Shown here: piece after piece, positions 33,664-43,548 of the stretch
Position numbering within the stretch: the stretch's first letter is position 1
Layout: each line of letters opens with the position of its first letter
Assembly: GCA_022497155.1 (NCBI GenBank)
Contig: MU385774.1
Location: forward strand, 1 to 64,000
Direction of reading: 5' to 3'
Source: Whalleya microplaca
Taxonomy: Eukaryota; Ascomycota; Sordariomycetes; Xylariales; Xylariaceae
Length of the DNA: 64,000 nt
Made by a program: the position numbers and the translations under genes
Notes under the pieces: model-generated
The model's input: the letters and a program-made list of their open reading frames with translations, nothing else
Told to the model about the DNA's origin: nothing
The model's database searches: none

Positions 33664-36250
33664 ATGGCTCCCCGTGAGAAATTCCACGCCATAATAGTGG
33701 GCGGCGGCGTCGCCGGGCTTACACTGGCGGTCATGCTTGAACAGTTCGATATCGAGTACACTCTTCTCGAGGCACACAAAGAAATCGCACCAGCAGTAGG
33801 TGCAAGTATCGGGCTGTTCCCTAACGGGCTGCGCATCATTGATCAGCTCGGATGCTATGAAACTGTCAGGAAAGTGGGCTTGTGTGAACAAGATTGTTCT
33901 CATATACGAGACAAAAATGGCAACGTCATTGTGTTTGGGAAACCACACCGTAGGTGACTTTCTAGGCATCATGTATGAGTTTCGTGGATAAGCAGTTTAC
34001 TAACTTTGATCTGTCCATAGCATTTATGCACATGGAACCACGGCAAGTGGAATATTGACTGACGTTTGATGAATAGGGTGACACTAACAGAATGACTCTA
34101 GACACGGCTATCCGGTACTGTTTTTTGATCGCCAATGGCTCTTGCAAATTCTGTATGATCGCGTACAAAACAAGGATCGCATTTTACTTGGAAAAAGAGT
34201 CGTCGGGATCGACCACGTTGACGGAGGTGTGGAAGTGACCACGAAGGATGGAAGCCTATTCAAAGGCACCTTGGTAGTTGGGGTCGATGGTGTTCACAGC
34301 ACGACTAGACAGTTGATGTTTTCCCTTGGCAACCAACTTCAACCAGGCTATTTCCCGCCAGACGAAGAAGAGCATGTAGCCTGCTATTACCAGTGTAGCT
34401 TCGGTATAGCAGAAAAAGTTCCTAATTGGGTAATGGGTGACACGAACATTGTCCTTGGCGATGACAAGTCTCAGCTTGTCATTTCAGGCCCTGAGAACCG
34501 AGTATATTGGTTCCTCTTTCAGCGGCTTCCCGAAGCAACATATGGAAAGAGCATACCCAAGTGTACCAAGGAAGATGAGCAGAAGTTTATTCAGAAGAAC
34601 TTCAACTTGACTATTACCAAAACTGTTACACTTGGGGATCTATATACCCACCGCCTCTCATCAACTCTTACGCCCCTTCACGAAATGGTCTATAAGAAGT
34701 GGTTCTTCAAGAGGATAATGATTTTTGGAGATGCTGCTCATAAGGTAAGTCATACATGGTTTGTTAAACTAGTCTACATATCAATGGTACTGACCCCTAT
34801 TAAATCAAAGCCAAACCCAATAAGTGGCCAAGGTGGCAATGGTGCGATTGAATCAGCGGCCGAGTTCGTCAATGTTCTCACCTCAAAACGGGACAATAGA
34901 TCAGCAGGCCTCTCCAACTTAACCGATGAAGACATACAGGACATATTCGCGCAGACGCAGGCCGCCAGAAACGCAAGAGAAGTCGAAATTGTTAAGTCGG
35001 CCCATGAGCAACAAGCTTTGAACGCCTACGAGAATCGACTCAAGTCAACGCTCATCTGGGGCATCTTAACCAAGTTGATGGGATTGGAGTCTCGCCTGGC
35101 TCGTCCCGCGCTGATTTACTTGGACAGCCCGTTTCTCAAGAAATTACCTGTTCCCCGCCGAGCTCGCGTAATTCCTTACAAAGATGAGCTTCCGGCCAAG
35201 CCTGTGAAGAATCTAGCATCGAATTTGGCTCGATTGATTTTCATGCTAGGAATGGGGCTGCTCTTCTACATCTCTATTCAAGCGCTGCGGTCGAGCTCTT
35301 CCGAGTCCTCTAGGTTCGGTCTTATCATGAGGACCTGGATGGCCCAGCCTCGTTCCTATGGGTTCTTCGACCAACCCATAGCTGCTGTTCCACATGAATC
35401 ATCGGGACAAAACCTAGCGCCTGTGTGGTATCTGCCTTACTTGTTGTCCCAGCTTATCTCACCGCTTTTGATATATACAATCGAAGGGCACCGCATAGGT
35501 AACGAGGGAACATTGCTATCCCTGTCCAGCCTATATACAATAGGTATACAAACATTTGGAATAAGCCGTGTAGCACCTCTACACGCACTCATCACTGCTT
35601 TAATGGCTTACGAACTACCTACTGGTCGTTTCGTTCATCCAGCTGCTGCGAGAGCTTTGATACCCGCACTCGTACTGGGCTACATACTTCCGGCAGTTTC
35701 ATTCTTTCTTCCGCTACCTATCACGGACAGTTGGCAGAGCTGGACCACTGTCTCACAAGTCACGCCCCTTTTATTTCCGGCTTTTCTAGCACTTTTCCGC
35801 GCCATCCTAGAACGACGACAGCGGCACAATGCATTCGAGAAATCAGAAAAGGACGCCGAGTTCGACTGCTACAAGTTCGGTGATGTCTCTGCTCTCAAAT
35901 CAGTCTATGTCATTGCCTTCTGCGCACAAGCTATTGCCCACTTTGTAGCTATTGCATGCTTTTATTCCTGGTCTGACCGCTCTATTGCGAATATGCTTAG
36001 TTCTCTGAGCTTGGGATCGGAGATAGGAGGATTCTTCAAACACGACGTCATAATCGCCTTCACTGCGATAGTCATAAGCAACCTCTTCTCAATTTGGGAC
36101 CTCAGGCGCTTAGGCTATATCACGACTAGCGATGCGTTCAAAGCTACATTCAGGGTGGTTACTAGCCAGGTAATCTTTGGCCCGGGGGCTACTTGGGCAG
36201 GGCTCTGGTACTGGAGGGAAAATATGATTATAAGCCTTAGCCTTAAGTAA
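33664..36250 (+). CDS. FAD-dependent monooxygenase fused to a polytopic membrane domain, 796 aa
   Basis: Group A flavin monooxygenase resembling the PaxM-type enzymes of fungal meroterpenoid and indole-diterpene pathways. Exons: 33664-33949, microexon 34021-34042, 34102-34744 and 34811-36250. Intron 2 has a GC donor (GCAAGT) and a good branch point (CACTAAC); using it restores the family motif RHGYP. Intron 3 (66 nt) is in frame and stop-free, so naive calls retain it; removal gives GDAAHKPNPISGQGG. Motifs: GGGVAG (13-18), EAHKEI after the first fold, DGVHS, and GDAAHK (312-317). From about residue 457 to the end are eight or nine hydrophobic segments, an extra domain of about 340 residues absent from ordinary enzymes of about 470 residues. 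The product is presumably anchored in the ER. Substrate unknown; epoxidation of a prenylated precursor is a guess. Confidence 0.85.
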
Positions 36251-36652
36251 ATTGGTCCATAGAAACTGCTTTCCAATTGGTACGGGGCATATTAGTTTTT
36301 TTTAAAGGACTCTTTAATTACTCCTTATCTATTGCAAATTTCTTCTTCTTCTTTTTGATCTTCAATTATGTACACAGCTGTAAGCGAGTGACTTTGACTT
36401 AGGTAATTAACGTCATTGCTCCTTTACCAGTATACAACCTTATGGTTCCCCTTAAAATAGTAATTCTATTAAACGACTTCGGTTTATTGTTAATACCTTG
36501 AAACCGAATTAATAAAATTTTTCTATTAGTTAATCAAACCTTTTCACTGGTTAAGTAACACTCACCTACGGACATGGAGTGGCTCCAAAACTATGCCATA
36601 GGTTAGATCATATATCATCTCTGAAATAAGTAAACGAATATGCGACACCCCT
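36251..36652. other. Short AT-rich intergenic stretch
   Basis: AT-rich with pyrimidine runs (near 36335-36360). It holds the 3' region of the FAD monooxygenase. No gene. Confidence 0.4.
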
Positions 36653-36955
36653 TTATAACACTGCCTTATTTCGAACCTCCGCAACTTGTGCTTCCAGGTT
36701 CTCCGACTCCTCCAATCGCCCTTGTTTTCTATACATAGCTGCCAGTTGCTCCATACTTGTAAGCGTATGATGGTGCTCCATACCTAGTACACTTATACGG
36801 ATCGCCAATACTTGCAACAATAGTTCCTCAGCCTTCGCTAACTGACTGTCAAGATAAATTGATGCAAGATTAGTCATGCTGGTCAAGGTATGATGATGTT
36901 CTGGGCCGAGGACCTCTTTGCGCAACTCCATCACCTGCAGACCCAGCTCCTCTAC
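36653..36955 (-). pseudogene. TPR-repeat (kinesin-light-chain type) gene fragment
   Basis: About 100 codons read as consecutive 42-residue tetratricopeptide units (GLQVMELRKEVLGPEHHHTL; ASIYLDSQLAKAEELLLQVL; VLGMEHHHTLTSMEQLAAMY). Such units form the C-terminus of fungal NLR-like and P-loop proteins. The frame ends with a normal stop at 36653 but is truncated upstream by an in-frame TAG within a CCTAGGTA repeat, and no ATG lies upstream. It therefore looks like the surviving 3' end of a larger gene. An upstream exon elsewhere is possible but I found none. Confidence 0.7.
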
Positions 36956-37219
36956 CTAGGTACCTAGGTAGTAGGACCTTAGAACCCCTGCCTGCTGCAG
37001 GCTGCATTGGCAGGGATAATGACAGCCGCTGGTAGGCTACTTCAACCACGAACCCCGCTCGCAGCCTGATTGCCAATGTTGTCTTCCAATAAAATCCCCT
37101 TGGAAGAGTCCCTTCGTCGCCAGTTAGGTAGTTCAGCCCTCCATGTTATGTTGCGGTCCTGGATCTCCCGGGCTCTGATATCACAGTACTCACCACTCCG
37201 TCCTTACACTCTTATCAAA

Positions 37220-37708
37220 ATGACTTCCAGCCAAAAGAGCCAGGTCATACACGCACCTTCGGAGGAGCCTATCACCGGCATTAAATCCGTGTTCCTCGCA
37301 GGCACAACAACCGCAGTCGGTAATGTTGACTGGCGCGAGAAACTATCCGCCTCGCTCTATGAGCATCCGATAACTATCTTCAACCCAAATCGCCCAGATT
37401 GGGACAGCACCTGGCGTGAGGACATCAACTTTGAACCATGGCGTAAACAGGTCTCGTGGGAGCTCGACAAACAATTGAAGGCTGACTTTGTCGTGGTTTA
37501 TTTCCGCCCAGCTACGGATGCTCCGATAAGCTTGCTCGAATTCGGGCTTTCTGCGCAGGTTCCGGGCAAGGTTATCGCCATAGCCCCGGAGGGATATTCG
37601 AAAAGGGGCAATGTGCAAATAGTTTGCCATAAGTTCGGCATCACATTTCTGGATGATATCGACAAATTACATGAGATTATCATAAATAAGTCGCCTATCA
37701 ACAGATGA
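37220..37708 (+). CDS. Nucleoside 2-deoxyribosyltransferase-like protein, 162 aa
   Basis: Small alpha/beta protein of the nucleoside 2-deoxyribosyltransferase-like family, related to enzymes that move deoxyribose between bases. The start at 37220 (MTSSQKSQVI) gives the usual family length; an in-frame ATG at 37070 would add 50 residues that look non-conserved. Motifs seen: SVFLAGTTT near the N-terminus (first strand and nucleotide loop), FNPNRPDWDSTW, QVSWELDKQLKADFVVVYF and ISLLEFGLSAQVPGKVIAI, whose Glu matches the expected nucleophile position. There is no signal peptide. Fungal members are uncharacterised to my knowledge, so true substrate and role are unknown. Confidence 0.8.
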   Translation: MTSSQKSQVIHAPSEEPITGIKSVFLAGTTTAVGNVDWREKLSASLYEHPITIFNPNRPDWDSTWREDINFEPWRKQVSWELDKQLKADFVVVYFRPATDAPISLLEFGLSAQVPGKVIAIAPEGYSKRGNVQIVCHKFGITFLDDIDKLHEIIINKSPINR

Positions 37709-38227
37709 CTATACAAACCTACTTGCCTTCTATGATACAGCAAGATAATAGGCATCACCCGTCCAACAGAGATTCAGCAATCGATGCACACAAGAGACAA
37801 GATGTCAAGAGTGAGCTGGCTTCAAATGGTACTATGAGCAATTGGGGTCATTTCTAGGGCTCGGGGTATCTTATGTATGGTTATGACTCTAAGTCAGAAA
37901 TATTTAATTAGCTCGTGTTCTCCCTGAACACCGTGCTAGGCAGTGGTAGACGGATTGTCTCACGCACGCGACAGTGAATTACAAGAAAATAAGACCTCCA
38001 TACCTCAATACCCAAGCTGTCGAGTATGTCGCCGGGACACTCGCGATGCTTTGTTATCAGACCGTTGATGTCCTGTTTACATTTCTCTCTCTCTACACCA
38101 GTTAGATGCTAGGATAATAGGCATCCAGGACCCTATTGCAGCTGTACTTAGGACACTATATGACACGGATTTGGAACCATGATCGCGTGAGTAGCGCTTC
38201 GTAGTAATGAGCCAAAGCTCAACATAC
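37709..38227. other. Intergenic, no supported gene
   Basis: Contains the continuation of the P450 relic on the minus strand, but no recognisable helix I or haem-binding segment. No gene. Confidence 0.4.
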
Positions 38228-38587
38228 CTTGACCACATCAGCGGAGTTGGTGCCCTGATCAAGAAGGTACTGGAGCGCATCTTTTTCGACTGTTCCATTA
38301 TCCTTAAGTTTCTTGATCGTTATTGACAGTCCTATATAAAAGCTGATGCCCCGAACCATTCGTTCCACGTAAGTCGGTATAATGTGCCAAGGGAAAAGGA
38401 AACCTGTCGTAATGTTACTCTTCTCCCCCCGCTCAAAGATAGAGAGCGTCCAGTTGAAGTGTTTCTCGTCCGTAGCTATTTCGGTTGACCTCATCATGCG
38501 GTTGATGAGTTTGTAGACGAGTTCGTATAAATCCTCAGCTAGATTCAACACCAGCCATTCGCTACCATTCGCAAGCACTTGGTCATC
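38228..38587 (-). pseudogene. Cytochrome P450 exon relic
   Basis: About 120 codons resemble the middle of a fungal cytochrome P450 (helices F to H): ANGSEWLVLNLAEDLYELVY, RSTEIATDEKHFNWTLSIFE, TTGFLFPWHIIPTYVERM and EKDALQYLLDQGTNSADVVK. The segment is bounded by a plausible acceptor (TCTAG at 38588-38592) and donor (GTATGT at 38227-38222), so it is one former internal exon. I could not find the N-terminal anchor, the helix I AGxxT segment or the Cys haem loop in adjacent sequence, so the gene appears broken. The P450 family cannot be fixed from this piece. Confidence 0.65.
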
Positions 38588-39914
38588 CTAGAAGACCCAA
38601 GAGAGGTTGAGGATATCGTACTTCGTCTCACCGGAGTCGCTAAGGGAAATATTCGCCAGAGCTGTGTTGATACAGAGATTCTGGGTTGAAAAACATCAAA
38701 GGACCCCGAGATCTTCGTGAATTATCACATAGATCGACCACCTGCTGTTGTTAATTAGTCAAGTACACCTCCGGTAGCCAAGCCACCGCCAATAAGCACG
38801 GAGACGGCCTCCAGGGCATTTCAGGCCGCGGCCTCGGCGCCTTTGGATCAAGAAGATACTCAGTCAAAGACGAGAAGATAGGCAAGGAAATGTTTAACGC
38901 TTATTGTCACGATAATAGGCTTAAAAGAGATCTTCTGAGCAACTAGAAGATCTTTTAGATCTTAGACCTTTACACAATTCTACTTTGGTCAATTAGAGTG
39001 ATCACCGCAGCACCTAAATGATCATTGCACACACTCTAACTGTGATTTTTATGCTATACCATTACTTGCATTTGGTGTGGACTATAGGGGATGCGCTGGT
39101 AAGTACTTCCAAGCCTTACCTTGAAGTTTCTTTCATTGCTACCCATTTTTGTTCATAACGTACATGAAATAATAGCTGACCATACCCTCTGGTTGCCGCA
39201 GGTTGCAAATTTGCATCTATGGGTTTCCGTATTGTTGTTACGCTACTCATCTTCAGCTGGAATATATAAGGCTGCCAGGACAGTTGAAGACCAACCGTGC
39301 CTTCGATAAATATTCCGGCAGGCCGACATGCCATACATTAAAGTGAGGGTTATGTAGTTAAGTAACATCAGCAGCTAGCGTCATATACGAGAGCTGCAGC
39401 AAGACTTCAGCTTGCTGCCAGGGCAAGGCTCAATACTATATAGTACTAACTATAACGAGGAAAAGGAGTGAGAAAAGGAATCTAATTATAGAATCGATAA
39501 GTACCGGCTACTAGCGTACAGACGGGTACATACGTTGCTGGCTCGTAGCGCTAACGAAGCTTACGATTGGAGCTCTAGCAGCTAATTAGTCCGAATACCT
39601 CAACAGGCTCTAGTCCTGTAATACTTGCTGCCTGTTTGGAACCAAGTGGTTTGGAAAAAGAAAGATTGCCTAGTGTGAGGTGGACTTCATGCGGACCAAT
39701 AGTATCGACGTAGTGAGATATACTAGTTACAATTTTATGACAAGTTGGTTCTCAGCTTTCTCTTCTCTTACATAGTACCCTCTATAAAACAACAAACAAG
39801 TCTCCTCACTTCTTAGCCATCCCTGTGACTCACAATCTTATTCTCAACTACGTTCTTGGTTTTAGAGCCCCTCTTCAATCCACAGATAAGTTAAAACCGA
39901 CCCACGTCTTCAAT
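38588..39914. other. Intergenic, no supported gene
   Basis: Roughly 1.3 kb. A short GC-rich patch at about 38765-38850 contrasts with its surroundings but has no long frame. The last 150 bases are the methyltransferase promoter and leader. Confidence 0.4.
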
Positions 39915-40769
39915 ATGGCTTCACAGACCCAACACCCGCACCTCCCCCTGCCTGACTACTTCTCTAAGTTTGCCAGCATTTACGTTCGCCAGACGGGTCA
40001 CTCGACTCTCAACATTCTTGCTGATGTCATCACGGAAAACGTCCAGACGTCCGCCCACCCTATTGGCCCGGACTCTGTTGTCCATGACACGGCCGCCGGG
40101 CCCGGCATAGGTGCCGCGGCGCTCGTCGCCCGCCTCCCCAAGGACCAACTACCGAAGGAGATGCTGGTCTCAGACAATGTCGTGATGATGGTTTCGGCTG
40201 CGCGCGAATCCCTTGTCGCCTCCCCGCTGCCCCACGTCGATTGCAGGGAGATTGACTCGCAGGACCTATCGTCGGTGCCTGATAATTACTTCACCCATTC
40301 GATTGACAACTTTAGCATCTTTACCTTTGTCCGCCCCGTCGACGCCGTACGTGAGACATGCCGTACGCTTCGGCAGGGCGGCCTCGCCATCTTTACTTGC
40401 TGGCGCCGCTTCGCGCCAATGTACATCGTACATGCCGCCCAGAAGAAGATCCGCCCGGATCTACCACTCATGCCAACACCAAATCCGCAGTTCTACGAAG
40501 AGGGCGTGCTACGGAAAGTGGTTGAGGAGGGCGGCTTCGCCAGGGACAGCACAACTATGGTCGACAAGGTGTTGGTCGTCTCCGACGACGAAAATATAGC
40601 TGGGCTTACTATGCTTATGTCTGGTCCCCTGATGAGCAAGGCGCGAGAGGGATACACGGAGGAGGAGGAATCTAGGTGGGCTGAGTCTGTTAGCCAGTCC
40701 GTGAAGGAAGAGATAGAGCAATTTGGGGGCATTAGATTCGAGGCTTATGTCCTCTTGGCTACTAAGTAG
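39915..40769 (+). CDS. Class I SAM-dependent methyltransferase, 284 aa
   Basis: Rossmann-fold methyltransferase using S-adenosylmethionine. The start at 39915 (MASQTQHPHLPLPDYF) is preferred because the 30 residues from the upstream in-frame ATG at 39825 look like leader. Motif I is VVHDTAAGPGIGAAALVARL (about residues 56-75). The acidic strand-2 end and motif II region follow (MLVSDNVVMMVSAA), then SVPDNYFTHSIDNFSIFTFV around motif IV and LRQGGLAIFTCWRR at motif V/VI. The C-terminus ends RFEAYVLLATK. It is of the small-molecule type common in fungal secondary metabolism; methyl acceptor unknown. A GGGAGA microsatellite follows 25 bp after the stop. Confidence 0.85.
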   Translation: MASQTQHPHLPLPDYFSKFASIYVRQTGHSTLNILADVITENVQTSAHPIGPDSVVHDTAAGPGIGAAALVARLPKDQLPKEMLVSDNVVMMVSAARESLVASPLPHVDCREIDSQDLSSVPDNYFTHSIDNFSIFTFVRPVDAVRETCRTLRQGGLAIFTCWRRFAPMYIVHAAQKKIRPDLPLMPTPNPQFYEEGVLRKVVEEGGFARDSTTMVDKVLVVSDDENIAGLTMLMSGPLMSKAREGYTEEEESRWAESVSQSVKEEIEQFGGIRFEAYVLLATK

Positions 40770-40792
40770 ACCGAATTAAGTGTATCTGCACA

Positions 40793-40815
40793 GGGAGAGG
40801 GAGAGGGAGAGGGAG
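40793..40815. repeat. (GGGAGA)n microsatellite
   Basis: Almost four perfect 6-bp units immediately 3' of the methyltransferase gene; likely in its 3' untranslated region. Confidence 0.8.
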
Positions 40816-42761
40816 GAAAACTAGTCGCGCGCTACTGGGTGCTAACCAATATCTATTAGAACCTCAAATACTAAACATAAATCAGTTCAAGATGGCATGC
40901 GCTAGTAAAACACATTACGCATCGCTGTAGTTCATGCATCAAGTATTATATTGTTAACTAGATCTGTCAGACACGGCCAACAGCACTGCCGCATTTACAA
41001 CACTTACGTACATAATACCCAGGCCAAAGATATTTCACGACGAAGCTAATACAACATTCTTGCGCGTGCTGATCTGAGTCCAAAGTATAGGCATTGGAAT
41101 ATTCAGGATGCAGACATCTGGGATGAGATTGAAGATGGTGCTGAGAAGGAACATGAGTGTGAGATTGTCGCAGTGTTGGAATACGTCTGAACCAAGCTCC
41201 CAATTGGACCTAAAAGGGCAGCAGGTTGCAAACACCGGCGATTGCTGCTAATTGCTAAGGAGTCACTCAGATGTAACTGAAACAAAGAACATATGCTATA
41301 TAATATAAGCTTCTACAAACTAGCAGGTGATATTCTGTCAAACCAAACGTTTGTTTGGCTCAGAATATGTCTACTGTCTTGCATCAACATTACGCAATCA
41401 CATTCCTAGAAGACAAACCGGTGTAATAGGCAAGCTTGAAGTCATTGCTAAGGTCACATTACAATTGACATAGGGGGCTATTTATATGTGACACCTATCC
41501 TCTTTATGTTTATTCATTTGAACTAACTGCAGTTTCTTGTTATTTACTTTCAATATGCTGGAGATCATAACCAAGTACATTAATGAATAGAGAGAAGGCT
41601 ACATATCAATAAGTACATTTGACTAGTACCAGTTTGAATTATCTAGGATCATACAACTCTGCTCGGCCCTGTGACTTGTGTCGAATACCAGTTAAGACTT
41701 GAGCTTGCTAGACAGTGCGCAGTAATTGCCATGTTATCTTGGCACCTAGATGAAGTTCTTGACCCATGACTAGATATTTGTGTGCAGACAACATCCGCAA
41801 TATCAATTTTAACTGATGGCAGTAAAAGGCATGAGCACTCTGACAATGGTGTGATTTGTCGGACTACAGGGATGTGTGGCTGTGATAATCCAGGTGACTG
41901 GGACGCCCTACAAGCTGTGGCTTATATATAGGAGGTTTCCCTCCTGTGCTAGACTCCAGTGATGATAATTCCCTAATAATAACTATTATGATACTTATTA
42001 CTTGTGTCTATTTCAACAAGATTGGTGATGCCTTGCACTACATACATTCGCATGCATGAGTCGAAAATAGTATCTATCCACTTTCCGGTGAATGAAAAGC
42101 ATATTAACTGGTCCATTTTCTATGTATTCAGAGAGGGGGCTGTTTGTCGCTTTATTGAATTCGTGACCAAAGCTTGATATTAATATCTAGCATTGTCTAG
42201 ACCTACCATACAAACTCTATATTATGGATTTATTGGAGCATCTAACTCCTATCACTCTTATACATAAACCAATTGGACATCACTGTGTTTGCAACTTATT
42301 GTATAGACGTTAAAAGTGAATGACCCCCTAATTACACCTAATAAGATTCGAGCCATTCACCATCCCACACTATCAATCACCTAGTAGGCGTGTTTGAACA
42401 ATGCCGTGCCCGCTTAAGCCTACTACCATTGTCTAAAATGATGGAGAATTACTGCCATCATATTATATTTATATATCTATTTAAACAGCCAAATATTTCT
42501 TTCCAACGTATCAATTCCTATTAATTTCCCACCACTACACCCTTGGCATCCCTTGACATTGCTTCGCTATCCTTAGCTGTTCTGATTCATATGACAACAT
42601 GTCTAACATGTTTGAGAGAACGTGTAAAGTAAGAATTCTCTGGAACCATTTTAATTAATACTTGAAGCTAATTGCAATCTAGGCTCGTTGTTCAGGGGAC
42701 CAAGTAAGCGTTCCTCAAAGCCTGTTGAACTAATAGTTGAAATTAACGGTAGTTTAGGCGT
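40816..42761. other. Intergenic, no supported gene
   Basis: About 1.9 kb of moderately AT-rich sequence. Several overlapping minus frames at 40967-41285 are short and featureless. No coding signal I trust. Confidence 0.45.
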
Positions 42762-43548
42762 ATGATCATGGTGAACCATGTGAAGAAATTGCCACGCATG
42801 GGGATAATGAGCTTTGCTTACTACATTACACTCAAGAACGAGCGATATACAAATGTTATGGTATGTATAAATGTCTCCTACATTGCCATTCGTTCTCAAT
42901 ATATTCCTATAGTTTCATATTGCAGGGTTAGCTAATCTAAATATAGTGTGTTCGACGTCTCCTTGTTTCGCTCCTAAATCTATTCGTGTTCTCTCCAAGA
43001 AATCCGCAGAAATCTTTCAGGCACGAAAAATTAAGCCCCGATATAAAGTACTAACACGAGTCAGAAATGGTGTGATGCCATGTGGTTAGAAACCAAGAAC
43101 GGGTCGGGCTTTTGGGACGACATGTCGAACGTCGAGATGGCGTATTTGTACCTCGCCCTCGCAATCATGGGACGGGAAGTCCATGAGCGATGGTTTTTCC
43201 GCGACGACCCATGTCCAGGCCACGAACAATATTTAAATATGCTTCGTAGAGAGCTTTGGTTCCTGCGATACAATATTTTTCGTAACGACCTTGCATACAT
43301 TGGCAAATACGGAGACAGCGGGATAAGAAAGTCGCTGGCCAATGCAGCTTTGACATTGGAAGCTGGTGAAGAAGGCAAGTATAAATACAAACCAATTTAT
43401 ATATTGGATGGGAGTTCTAATGTATGATATAGGAGTTGTCTTGGTAGATCGCCTCGAGGACCTACCACCGTTCGAGGTAACGGCACGCGGCACTCCGGGT
43501 TCAGTATGGTATGATCCTAAGCCAAGGTACGATGGCCCTTGGGATTAA
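42762..43548 (+). CDS. Unrecognised small gene, 174 aa, three-exon model
   Basis: I do not recognise the family. Exon B (43065-43374) and exon C (43433-43548) hold coherent coding sequence (GFWDDMSNVEMAYLYLALAI; REVHERWFFRDDPCPGHEQY; then PPFEVTARGTPGSVWYDPKP). They join in phase 1 by a GC donor (GCAAGT) and a TAG acceptor with a CTAAT branch word, or alternatively by GTGAAG nine bases upstream, also in frame. Exon B is preceded by TACTAAC and a CAG acceptor, implying an upstream exon. The frame 42762-42860, ending at a GTATGT donor in the right phase, is the best candidate, but that first exon is speculative. If absent, translation could start at 43080. There is no signal peptide; the sequence is rich in Trp and Tyr. 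Confidence 0.45.
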
